This document shows positions 35,435-44,944 of a stretch of DNA of 64,000 nucleotides, one piece after another. The notes beneath the pieces were generated by a model, which did no database searches, had not been told where the DNA came from, and worked only from the letters and a program-made list of their open reading frames with translations. The position numbers and the translations under genes were made by a program. This DNA is from Aphrophora alni (Eukaryota; Arthropoda; Insecta; Hemiptera; Aphrophoridae). How positions within the stretch are numbered: the first letter of the stretch is position 1; the number at the start of each line of letters is the position of its first letter. The DNA is taken from positions 9,639,138 to 9,703,137 of the forward strand of contig OY740771.1 in the NCBI GenBank assembly GCA_963513935.1, read 5' to 3'.

Positions 35435-35578
35435 GAACACTATAAAACACTGAATCCCCTACCACAAGTTTGGTACAATAACACAAACACAAATAAAATA
35501 TTTATTTGCCTTATGTTATTATAATTTCCTGGGAATAATAATATGTTATTTTATTTTATTTACTAAATAATGTATATT

Positions 35579-35633
<55 letters not shown>

Positions 35634-35772
35634 TATAATAATAATAATAATAATATATATATTATTTAGTTGTTAAACTATTGCAACTGGAGACATAAAA
35701 ATGAATTATTTTATTTGTGTTTATGTTATTGTACCAATCTTGTGGTAGGGGATTCAGTGTTTTATAGTGTTC
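35435..35772. repeat. Foldback: inverted arms of about 65 bp around a (TAA)n run
   Basis: The left arm 35435-35500 (GAACACTATAAAACACTGAA, CCCCTACCACAAGTTTGGTA) pairs with the right arm 35708-35772 with a few mismatches. The spacer holds (TAA)n at 35580-35661. The right arm lies inside a longer minus-strand open frame (next entry), so the left arm is an inverted partial copy of it. Confidence 0.8.
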
Positions 35773-35880
35773 ACATTCACCACAATGCTCATAGAAAATC
35801 TCTGTGGAACACCATTGGTAATAATTTTCTGTAATAATCTCATGCATATTATTTAGGAAAAAATTGTTATATTGAATCAT
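35662..35880 (-). pseudogene. Open fragment with C/H-rich segment, origin unknown
   Basis: A 72-codon minus-strand frame includes ENYYQWCSTEIFYEHCGECE followed by HYKTLNPLPQDW. The Cys/His spacing and the aromatic/acidic composition look more like protein than random AT-rich DNA. I cannot place it in a family; a transposase or retroelement scrap is most likely. The HYKTLNPLPQDW segment is what is duplicated in inverted orientation at 35435-35500. Confidence 0.35.
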
Positions 35881-36544
35881 AAAAAAAAAAAAAAACTGTT
35901 TTTAAACGTAATTTAAAATGAATGACAATTACTAATATAATTATGTTATGGTCAAAATAAAATCAGAACATATCGACTTCCTTTTTTCTACTTTTAGTTA
36001 GTCAATAATGATTGGTGGTAGTTTATTCCGACTATATACACCAATATCTTATCATTTGTCTATAAGGTCTAGCTTTAGGGGCAGTTTAGGAACGCGGCAG
36101 CGTTCCGTTCCGTCAAGTATCAAAATGTTTATCGTTTCAAAGTGTGTAGCATTCAATGCCGACGCCGTCTGACGTATACTGGGTGCATGATAACCTTTGA
36201 TTTTGATACGCATTTCCTGTCTTCGTGGAATTAAGTACTTGTTCATTAGTTTAAATAACTCTGTTACAACACAGGAAACACTGCCGGGAGTATTTTATAG
36301 CAAAGATAACGCCTAATCTGTGTGGCAACTCTACTGTTTGGCGGGTAAATAAAGGCATAAATCAATTGGTGTTGCTTAAATAGTTTCTTAGGGAGATTTT
36401 AAAAGTTACACAAAGTTGATAGTGGTACTTTGCCTAACCTCATCATGCAATGTAATACAAACATTCTAAAAGTTGGTTTCTTGTGTCTTCTAGGAAATTT
36501 AAAATGTATTGGTTACCAACGGGGTAAGTTTGTTTAAAACAGTT
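35881..36544. other. No recognised feature
   Basis: GGAACGCGGCAGCGTTCCGT at 36089-36108 is a short GC-rich inverted sequence. The 64-codon frame over it shows no family resemblance. Confidence 0.45.
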
Positions 36545-37213
36545 ATACAGGGTGTCTGCACCTTGTAAATTATATATACATTACTTTCTTGACGTCGTCT
36601 AGGCCCTAGTACGCTTTAAACAGTCTCCACTCGCTTCGCTCATGTCAGTGTCGCTCTAGTCGACCTGAGATCTGGACTAACTCCCTACCGGCTGCCATGG
36701 TAACACGAATATCACTTTTTCTTTGGAGATCAGGATTCGAAATTACATTTTTTACAATAACTTCGCGATTTATCATCGTAGAGTTGTTAGGTTAGGTTAG
36801 GTTACGTTAGGTTAGGTTAGGTTATGTTAGGTTAGGTTAGGTACCATTTACATGTGAAGTTGTATAATCTAATTTAATTAGTAAAAGTTAAATATTACAC
36901 GAGATAGAAACAAAAAACAGTTTAAAATGGGCGCCATTTTGACATTTTCAGTTTGATAATTCTATATTTTTCACGATCTTTTGGGTTAGATCTCTTATCA
37001 AGTTTCTCTAAGCAATTCTGGTTCCGCAATATTTCAATTCAATTTGTCAAACTGTTTTGGAGATACAAATATTTTGTGGAAAAAAAACAACAAAATTTCG
37101 GGTATATAGGGAACTAGACAAATACGCAGATGTTTTCATAGGAATGTTTTCTTGTTGTTGTGTGGAAAACCACTTTGGAGGTTTGAAAGACAATTTTGCA
37201 ACACCCTGTATAT
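36545..37213 (-). mobile_element. M-TIR element carrying a (TTAGG)n array
   Basis: The minus strand starts CAGGGTGTTGCAAAATTGTC (37213 downward), has CTGAAAATGTCAAAATGGCG and CCATTTTAAACTG (about 36950-36920), and ends GCGAAGCGAGTGGAGAC near 36625. The same blocks are in the same order at 54560-54990. A (TTAGG)n tract (36786-36841) sits inside. At 36547 another CAGGGTGTCTGCACC end faces the other way. Confidence 0.7.
36786..36841 (+). repeat. Interstitial (TTAGG)n array inside a transposon
   Basis: About 11 TTAGG units with variants TTACG and TTATG. Compared with 54745-54765, the element has only CCATACCCACATC at this point, so the array is an insertion or expansion within the element. Confidence 0.9.
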
Positions 37214-37267
37214 TAAAAACTCTTCCACTCGCTTCGCTATTGTTGTCCATAGGAATCTCATAAATTG

Positions 37268-37660
37268 AACTTGTTATTATAGCAGGTTCATGGACTTTTT
37301 GGAGGTTTTACTGGTAACTTCCGAAGGGGCATTTGGAGCAAATAAATTTTGTGTCTACTCTTAGGGTTATATTTTAGCAAAATCGGTAGAGGCAGTTTGA
37401 GTAATTAAACTTTTTATAGCAAATCCATACTTTTTTTGGAGATATACGGGTAACCGAATGAGCAGTTTGGAGCATATAAGTTTTTTGTGTCGATCCTTTT
37501 AAAGGTTATATTTTTGCAAAATAGGATCAAAATCGGTAGAACCAATTTGAGAAATTTAGCTTGTTATAGGTGATACTTTTTGGAGGTTTTACTGGTAACT
37601 CTTGAACGTGCATTTGGAGCAAATAGGTATTGTGTCGGTCCTTAAAGGCTATATTTTTTA
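37268..37660. repeat. Decayed tandem repeat, about 150-bp unit, 2.5 copies
   Basis: TTTTTGGAGGTTTTACTGGT at about 37298 and 37580, GCATTTGGAGCAAATA at 37329 and 37611, and an intermediate diverged copy (GCAGTTTGGAGCATATAAG). The phrase AAAATCGGTAGA occurs in two units. Confidence 0.7.
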
Positions 37661-37692
37661 TTACAGACAAAGAACTGAATTGGTTATATTAT

Positions 37693-37789
37693 GTTAGGTT
37701 AGGTTAGGTTAGGTTAGGTTGGGTTAGGTTAGGTTAGGTTAGGTTTGGTTAGGTTGGGTTAGGTTAGGTTAGGTTAGGTTAGGTTAGGT
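37693..37789 (+). repeat. Interstitial (TTAGG)n array, about 97 bp
   Basis: About 19 units, mostly TTAGG with TTGGG and TTTGG variants. Same orientation as the arrays at 36786 and 38054. Confidence 0.95.
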
Positions 37790-38345
37790 AGTATGAAGAG
37801 AAGGAATAAGGCGTAGGGTCTATCGTGATTTCCCAAGCCCGTAAAATTAGCCCCCGAAATATAATTTCAACAAATACGATTTTAATCTGGTACGTTAATC
37901 CATAAAAAAAAAAAAATCATGTTTTTGTTCCATCGAAGTGATAAGTTAAAATTCAAGCTCCAAGTTCTCCAAATTGACAACGATTGTAATAAAATATAAG
38001 AAGCTTTGGTCATGTAAAAGATTCAATGATTAGCAATTTCAGAGCAGAGCCTATAGGTTAGGTTAGGTTAGGTTAGGTTAAGTTAGGTTAGGTTAGGTAG
38101 GATGAAGAGAAGGAAAAAGGCGTAGGGTCTATCGTGATTTCCCAAGCCCGTAAAATTAGCCCCCGAAATATAATTTCAATAAATACGATTTTCATCTGGT
38201 ACGTTAATCCATAAACAAAAAAATCATGTTTTTGATCCATTCAAGGTCCAAGTTCTCCAAATTGACAACGATTGTAATAAAATATAAGAAGCTTTGGGTC
38301 CTGTAAAAGATTCGATGATTATCAATTTCAGGGCAGAGCCTATAT
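37790..38345. repeat. Tandem duplication punctuated by (TTAGG)n
   Basis: Unit 1 (37790-38053) and unit 2 (38100-38345) share GATGAAGAGAAGGAAAAAGG-type starts, AGGGTCTATCGTGATTTCCC, GTAAAATTAGCCCCCGAAAT and GACAACGATTGTAATAAAAT at high identity. A second (TTAGG)n tract (38054-38099) lies between them. Each unit is preceded by a telomere-type array, so array plus unit was duplicated together. Unit 2 lacks about 20 bp near the TTCAAGGTCC block. Confidence 0.92.
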
Positions 38346-38579
38346 CGATATTTTCGCTGTCAAACACAGTTCTAATATTGCCGCTGTACAATATCATAAT
38401 GAACCTCAAGTCACTATTATGACAATACATTAATACGCTTCTCAGTGTCAGCTTTCAGGGAACATTGATCCTACAACATACTGTGAATGTCTGGTAACAA
38501 TAAAGGTCCAAACTTTGTTGGTGTCATAAATGAGGAAATTAAAATGACACGGGTTTACTTGCTATTTTACACGCGGGGT

Positions 38580-39620
38580 TTTAAATTTATTGATCTTCAA
38601 ATTTCAATCAAATCGGTATGGACGTATTTTGATCATATATGTCGTAAAACTATCTTTTAATTTTCTTAATAATTCAAAAATCAGTGGTAGAGCTACCATA
38701 AAAAACAGAAACTTAAAAAAAAAAAAATCACAATCAGCTCTATTGATTTTGATGAAATTCAATTTTAATCTCGAAGGACATTTACAAGTATTAGTCTCCA
38801 TCGCTTCATTAATGAAGGATATCGGTTTCAAACAAAAAAATCGACCGTGGGGGGTGTTACAAAAGTCATAATTTCTCAAAATCGGCTCCACGGATTTCAT
38901 TGAAACTTTAATGAAAGGTGAAATAAAATTATACAAACTTCTATCCAAAATCGCAAGTTAAAAAGTTCTTTTTTCCCGACAATTCAAAATTGGTGATCTT
39001 CTTTGTCATCGCCCAGTTTGGGATGTTTTTCAGAAAATGATTCCCCAGCTGTAGGTTTAATGAATTAACAAAAAACTACCATAAGACAAACAATGTCTAT
39101 ACGTTTACAATATAAACCATTTAAAAGTAAAATAAGTTAGATTATTATAAATCTAGGCAGCCTCAGAAGCTGACTGCGAGTACGGGCTTGGCAATCCCGA
39201 GACACCTAGCTGGATCTACACTTTGTCCATGTAGTCTATTTCATCTTGGGTACTCTTTCATCTTTTTTCCGCCTCTGATGCTATTCGAGGGCTAGTGGTC
39301 CAAGACAAGGGCTCAAAATGATTATCTCAAAATCGGCTACAACGATTGAATTCAATTTTGGTAAAATTTATACATGTTAAAGAAAATTATGGTTCAGGAA
39401 TTACGTGTGAAAAACAAAATTAACCCTTAACAGCAGTCATTAAAAGAGCAATTTTATCAAATATAATTTACCCCGAGGACGCAGTGAAGGTACGAGTTTT
39501 AAGCCCCGGAAATTGTTTTCACTTTGTGATTAAAAACTACCGCATAAGAACAGACATATTTGGTGATAAATAGGTTTGGTTTTTTTGGAGATAGGCGAGT
39601 AGGAAAGTTCGTGCAGTATT
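38580..39620 (+). repeat. RD copy interrupted by an R280 copy
   Basis: Blocks include CAAATTTCAATCAAATCGG, TTCAAAATTGGTGATCTTC, CAGCAGTCATTAAAAGAGC, ATTTACCCCGAGGACG and the terminus GGCGAGTAGGAAAGTTCGTG. The R280 copy at 39177-39305 splits it, so it inserted later. Confidence 0.6.
39177..39305 (+). repeat. R280 copy 8
   Basis: Starts TGCGAGTACGGGCTTGGCAA, continues TCCCGAGACACCTAGCTGGA, and ends GCTATTCGAGGGCTAGTGG with the middle shortened. Confidence 0.85.
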
Positions 39621-40029
39621 TTTGAAGATTTTATTTGGTTTGTGGAGGTTCGTTTTTCTGTGCGTGATGATTTTCCACAGCTTTCATTTGCGTCATAAAC
39701 TTTTTCTCAGACTTTTCCCACAATCCGTCTCTTTCATAATAGGTTCGAATGATTTTTATGAAATTAAAGAAAACGACCATTCTTGAGCGCCGTGTACAGA
39801 TTGTATATACTCTACATAATATATCAATACGTTTTATACTGTGCATATTATATTAAAGACAGAATTCTGGTCCATGTTAGAAGATGCAGTAAATTGAACA
39901 CTAACCGGTAACATGTGCTGTACTGTGAACCGACCGGGTCGTTGTCCTTTGGCCTTGAACCTGCCCTAGTGCGCAGGCGTAGCATTTACTGGTAGTTTTA
40001 CTTTCTTTGAACAATAGGGGTTGAATTCT
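39621..40029. other. No recognised feature
   Basis: The minus-strand frame 39631-39846 has no recognised motif. CTGTGAACCGACCGGGTCGT (39922-) is a small GC-rich spot. Confidence 0.45.
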
Positions 40030-41140
40030 AGTCATTTCAATGGTGGGTTTTAAAGGGTGGCACTTTTAGGATTTCGTGGTTGTACCGAACGGGAAATTTC
40101 CCCTTTATGTAATCTTCCTAAACTTTGGTGTAAATTTGCTTTCTTTGAAGGTTTTTCAAAAATAATACCCATAAGGGTGGTTTTCAGCCCAAAAAGAGGT
40201 AATAGCTATCTTGGCGTTGACGAGTATACATTTTCATAATCATAAAGTTTTGGGTATTATTACATTTTGTGTGACTGGATTCGCTCAAAAGGGGGTAATA
40301 GTTACCGCGACGTTTGTCGGCTATGCTTTTTCATAATCATTAACGTTAGTATATTTTTTACTTTTTGTGTTTGACTGGTTTTGATGGCCACAGGGTTTTG
40401 AAAAATAATACTCATAATGTTGGTTTTTAGCCCTCAAAATGGGAACTTCGGGTTTGTCGGCTATGCAAATCCTAATCATGAATTTTCGTGTATTTTTTAC
40501 TTTTTGTGTGACTGGATTTGTTCCAAAGAAAGTTTTTCAAAAATAATACCCATCAAGGGTGGATTTTACCAAAAAGGGGTATATCTTTCGTATATTTGGT
40601 ACTTTTTGTGTGTTGACTGGATTTAGGCTACTAAAAAAAAAAAAAAAAATTAACTGTTAAGATCGGTTTTTGGCACAAAAAGAGCTGAAGATACTGTGGT
40701 TTTTACTTTTGTGTAATTTTACTTTTTGTTTGGCCAGATTTGCTGGAAACTAAGGATTCCAAAAACGTACTCATACGGGCGGTACCTACTCTTTTTTGGC
40801 CCAAAAAGAGATCAAATCGAAAACTACCTCGATGTTTGTCAGCTTGGTTTTTCATTATTGTAAACTAGTAATGTAATTTTATTTTGTGTTTCATTAGATT
40901 TGCTGGAAACCAAGGATGTTCAAAATATTACCCTTAAGCGCAAATGTTTATTTATTAAAAAAAGGTCAAAGCGGTGTCAGCTTTGAGTTTTATAAAAACT
41001 TAAACTTTCGTGTGATTTTACATTTTGTTCGTGTGAATTTGCTCAAAATCAAGAATTTTAAAAATTAGTGCCTCTATGGGCGCTTTTAATGAAAGGAACT
41101 TCGGTGTTTATCTTCTTTCTTTGTTTACAATTTAAAAAGA
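40030..41140. repeat. Decayed tandem array, roughly 160-180-bp unit
   Basis: Recurring words: TTTTTGTGTGACTGGATT (40266, 40501, about 40606), TTTTCAAAAATAATACCCAT (about 40148, 40535) and GTTTGTCGGCTATGC (40313, 40449). Units drift in length and become hard to follow past 40700. Confidence 0.75.
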
Positions 41141-41635
41141 AAAAAGAGAAAGAATTTAATAATTAAATGATATTATTGCGATGTCAATAAGTAGTCAAAC
41201 AATTGTACTTGTCAATTATTTACTTAAAATTGTTAAATTCAATTTTAAATAATTATAAATGGTGCTTATACATAATATTAAAACATTCAATTTTTCAATC
41301 TTTTCAAGTCTCTCTATCTTCTAAACAATTGGGTTTTACGAAAATTATGTCAAGAATAAAAAAGTCTTTAAATGTTGTGTACAATTAAAAAAAAAACCAC
41401 ACAACACGGGAGTTCCTTAAATTATGAAGTTGGCCACCCATATTGGAAAGTCACGGACAAATTAAAAAAATTCACATTTCATATTTTTAATGCTCACTAA
41501 AAAGTAAGTGAAGTCTACCATTTAAAATTTGCTGTAAATCTTGTAGTTTCATAAATCACAATGGTGGCCCAATTAAAATGGACACTCTGTATATAAACGT
41601 GTAGTCGGGTGGGTATACTACAGTAATGAAACTAT
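41141..41635. other. AT-rich; possible mariner-like end at 41550-41600
   Basis: CACAATGGTGGCCCAATTAA then AATGGACACTCTGTATA resembles the right terminus of the mariner-like elements (compare 34982-34998). No left partner seen. Confidence 0.4.
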
Positions 41636-41730
41636 TGTTTTCTTCCGATCTGGACATTAGACTATTCGAGGGTTTTTATTTTATGGTATGTAGACTACTC
41701 GTCCTTTTCTCAGGCGATGATGATTTAGAG
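41636..41730 (+). repeat. R280 copy 9 (3' part)
   Basis: CTTCCGATCTGGACATTAGA, CTATTCGAGGG and the GGCGATGATGATTTAGAG tail. Confidence 0.7.
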
Positions 41731-41924
41731 TGCCCTCGCTTGTCCTTGTTTTTAGCCCGACATTTTTCTCCGATAACGTATAAAAATAATTATTCAAAAG
41801 GACACTCTTCCTGCATTAATATTTTAAGTCAATCCCATTACCCATTAAAGAATGAATTTTAACAGACGAATATCATTCTGGAAATGTTCCAAATTTGTGT
41901 TTCTAGGTCTGAACCTTCAAGGGA

Positions 41925-42275
41925 TCATTTTAGTAAGTGCGGGCGTATCTGGATCTACATCTTTATGTAGTCTATGGTTACATCTCTTCAAGGGCGTACC
42001 CAGGATCAAAACAAGGGGGGGAAGCCATGGTCATTCAATATACAATTGATTATTAAAATAGTTATTTCAAGAATTGTATTAAATTCCAGCAACAAAATGT
42101 ATAATAAAGATTAATTTTTTTGCTTCCCGGGGGGGCAGCTGCCCCCCTGCCCCTCGCTGGGTACGCCCATGCATCTCTTTCTTTATCGTTTCCAGCAGTA
42201 TTAGGGTATGCATGGGTTTTTATTTTATTCTTTTATCAGTGATGATGACCGAGAGGTTTTCAACAAGAAGGGGGA
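41925..42275 (+). repeat. R280 copy 10, split by a hAT MITE
   Basis: The left piece 41925-41988 has GTGCGGGCGTATCTGGATCT. The right piece 42172-42275 has AGTATTAGGGTATGCATGGG and GATGATGACCGAGAGGTTTT. Removing the 183-bp insert and one 8-bp repeat rejoins the element. Confidence 0.85.
41989..42171. mobile_element. hAT MITE, 183 bp, nested in R280
   Basis: The ends CAAGGGCGTACCCAGG and CTGGGTACGCCCATG give TIRs matching at 14 of 15 positions. They are flanked by an exact 8-bp TSD, CATCTCTT (41981-41988 and 42172-42179). Subterminal G/C runs (GGGGGGGAAGCC, GGGGGGGCAGCTGCCCCCC) are present. No coding capacity. Confidence 0.93.
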
Positions 42276-42979
42276 AAATCTAGGTCTCAAAATTTCGAAA
42301 ACCATCACACTCAAAATAATTAAAGTGGTTAACCTGTTTAACTTTATTGTTATTTGTTATAATTTTTGTCCTCCCAAACAATTTTCCTAAGGTGGATTTC
42401 TTTTTCTACCTTTCAGTAACAAATACAAGGTTGTCTGCATATACCACACAGTTAAGACTTGAAAGTAAAATAACAAATTCTGAAGTTTTCTGGTGTTTTT
42501 TTTTGTTTCAACTTTCGTTTTAAAGGAAGTAGGTTATCTACAAACACGACACAGGCGCTGGAGCGTCACACTAATCGCGCATTCCTTTTCCATTACGTCT
42601 TCTTTTTGATTTAATGTCAATGCATTTCTCTTTGCCCTAAATATCTGTTTGGAAGGATCATATGACGTTTCCGGAAGTGTAAAGGACTTGATAGTGGTTA
42701 TTGGTGGAGAGAGGAGAGCGCCGTGTTGCTGTGGTTCTCCTCAAGGAAGTTACAGTATTACAATTTGAGCGAAGCATTCGTTAGGTTAGATTTTTACTCA
42801 CGTGTACGTAATATGTAAATATATGTCGTATGTAAAAAAATCGATGTCGAATTTTTGTAGATATATCCGTTTTTGTGGTCTCCTAAACCCAAAAATGTGA
42901 GAATATTGTCTGTTTGGCAACTATCATCTGTGGTATTGTGCAGTCTTATCCCTAACGCGGGGATCGGTTTAATTCAAAT
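42276..42979. other. No recognised feature
   Basis: A GC-balanced section at 42540-42770 (GACACAGGCGCTGGAGCGTC, GAGAGGAGAGCGCCGTGTTG) is unlike its flanks but has no supported frame. Confidence 0.45.
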
Positions 42980-43390
42980 TTGATATATTTTGGTCATATC
43001 TCGGGATTTGTTGTAACTCATGATTTGGTGGTAGCTTTTTTCATAAGGAAAAAAACTATGATTTTTTTTCAAAATCGACTCTACCGATTTTTAGCAAATT
43101 TTGTTCAAGAATAGTCTCTCTAAAAGTGCCGGGCCGTCAGTTATCGTTAATAAAAATTTAAACCAAAATCAATTGTGGGACTTAAAATAAGTGTGACTTC
43201 ACCACTGATTTCCTTCAAATTGTAGTGAAATGTGAAGATTAATGACATATAAATAAATTACGATTTTAGAATAATTTGTAACAAAAAAACATAACGGGAA
43301 ATCAACTTTGGCCAGCGTCATTAGAAGCTTCATTTTAATTAAATACAATTTACGTCGAGGATGAGTTTGACACAAGCAAATAAAGCTTAG
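42980..43390 (+). repeat. RD copy (internal part)
   Basis: Contains TGGTGGTAGCTTTTTTCATA, CAAAATCGACTCTACCG, TCATTAGAAGCTTCATTTTA and ACAATTTACGTCGAGGATG, in the order seen at 19390-20290. It lacks the GAAAGTTTGTGC end. Confidence 0.6.
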
Positions 43391-43779
43391 ATAATTATTT
43401 ACATATTTATATGTATAAATGTAATTAAATTGTGGAATAATTATATCTTTTTTCTATAGGTACATATAAAAATACGCGAGTCTTAAAAAAACGAATTGAT
43501 TTCACATGTGGAAGATAAAATTGGTAATATGTAAACTATTTCTTCCTCAAAACATACTTTATTAAATGTTATATAACGATATACCCCCTGCATCTTATTT
43601 GTTATTATACACTAGTAACTAGATGATGGCCCCAGTTTTACCTGGAGATAATTGAGATTAGTGTTGTAAAGAAATCATTTTTTTAGCACAACCCTAATGT
43701 TGGTGGTATGGAAATACATTATGCCCAAATACAGTGACACACCAATTTTGATTAATGTCGGCTCATAAATAACAAAGAT
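43391..43779. other. No recognised feature
   Basis: Very AT-rich, with TATGTATAAATGTAATTAAA-type sequence. Confidence 0.5.
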
Positions 43780-44580
43780 ATGATTCTTGTTGGGGGTAAA
43801 AAACACCCTTGGAGTAAACCTTTTCAAAACCTTCTCTTAGTACGCGTTTACAGACCTATTCCAAACCATTTTAAAAAATTCATAGCTCTAAGCGTCTTGG
43901 ATCCAGAGCTATCCTTTAGGGGTAAAAAACACCCTTGTAGTGGAACATTTTCAAAACCCTCTCTTAGTACGCGTTTACAGACCTATTCCAAACCATGTTA
44001 AAAAATTCATAGCTCTAAGCTTCTTGGATCCAGACATATGCTTTAGGGGTCAAAAACACCATTGGAGTGGAACATTTTCAAAACCCTCTCTTAGTACGCG
44101 TTTACAGACCTATTCCAAACCATGTTAAAAAATTCATACCTCTAAGCTTCTTGGATCCAGACATGTGCTTTAGGGGTCAAAAACACCCTTGGAGTGGAAC
44201 ATTTTCAATACCCTTTCTTAGTACGCGTCTACAGAAGTACCCCAAACCATGTTAAAAAATTCATAGCTCTAGGCTTCTTGGATCCAGAGATATCCTTTAG
44301 GGATCAAAAGCACCCTTGGAGTGGAACATTTTCAATACCCTTTCTTAGTACACGTCTACAGACCTATTCAAAATCATGTTAAAAAATTCATAGCTCTAAG
44401 CTTCTTGGATCCAGAGATATGCTTTAGGGGTAAAAAACACCCTTGGAGTGGAACATTTTCAAAACCCTTTCTTTTGTACGCGTCTACAGAACTAAGTACC
44501 CCAAATCATCTTAAAAAATTCATAGCACGGCTTTTTCGATCCAGAAATTTCGTGATCAGTCAGTGGGTTTTGATTTATAA
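43780..44580. repeat. Tandem array, 127-bp monomer, about 6.3 copies
   Basis: GTGGAACATTTTCAAAACCC and AAAAAATTCATAGCTCTAAG recur every 127 bp (ATG-containing windows at 43940, 44067, 44194 and 44321). The last copy has a TAAG insertion and decays. Each unit is open for about 62 codons in one frame, but since 127 is not a multiple of three the frame changes each unit; this is not a repeat protein. Confidence 0.95.
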
Positions 44581-44944
44581 TAAATAAATTGGGTTTCTTT
44601 TGTTTTTCTTCATTTCAAAAATCGTCAGTGAACTTGTGAGATAACTACCCAATCTCATCATGAGCGCATGCGCCACACTAATCTTATGAAAGTTCCAAAC
44701 ACTATTTCTTAGTCATTATCTTTTCAAGTCCACGCGCATGAGCAGTGCATCTCAATCCCCTCCACTATTGTAAGCCAACATTCTGCAGCAGGTGTGAGCA
44801 TTGCACTGGTGACAGTGAAACTCATGTAGTTGTTATGATTGTTTAGTGTTGAGATTGAAGTTGTAGTGTACAGTGCGCATGTGCGGGAAATGCATATAAA
44901 GCGAAGTTTACAGCCTCCTAGAGGATTACTGAACAAAGGTAATC
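44581..44944 (+). other. Unassigned, promoter-like at 44880-44945
   Basis: GAAATGCATATAAAGCGAAG has a TATA box (44895-44900). About 38 bases later ACTGAACAAAGGTAATC could be an exon end and donor. The upstream 44640-44890 is less AT-rich, with GCGCATG repeated (44663, 44734, 44875). No downstream coding exon was found, so this is only a suggestion. Confidence 0.2.

Noticed and set aside
43940..44587. Series of 62-88-codon frames suggesting a repeat protein
   Set aside because: The monomer is 127 bp, so the frame shifts every unit; there is no continuous protein.
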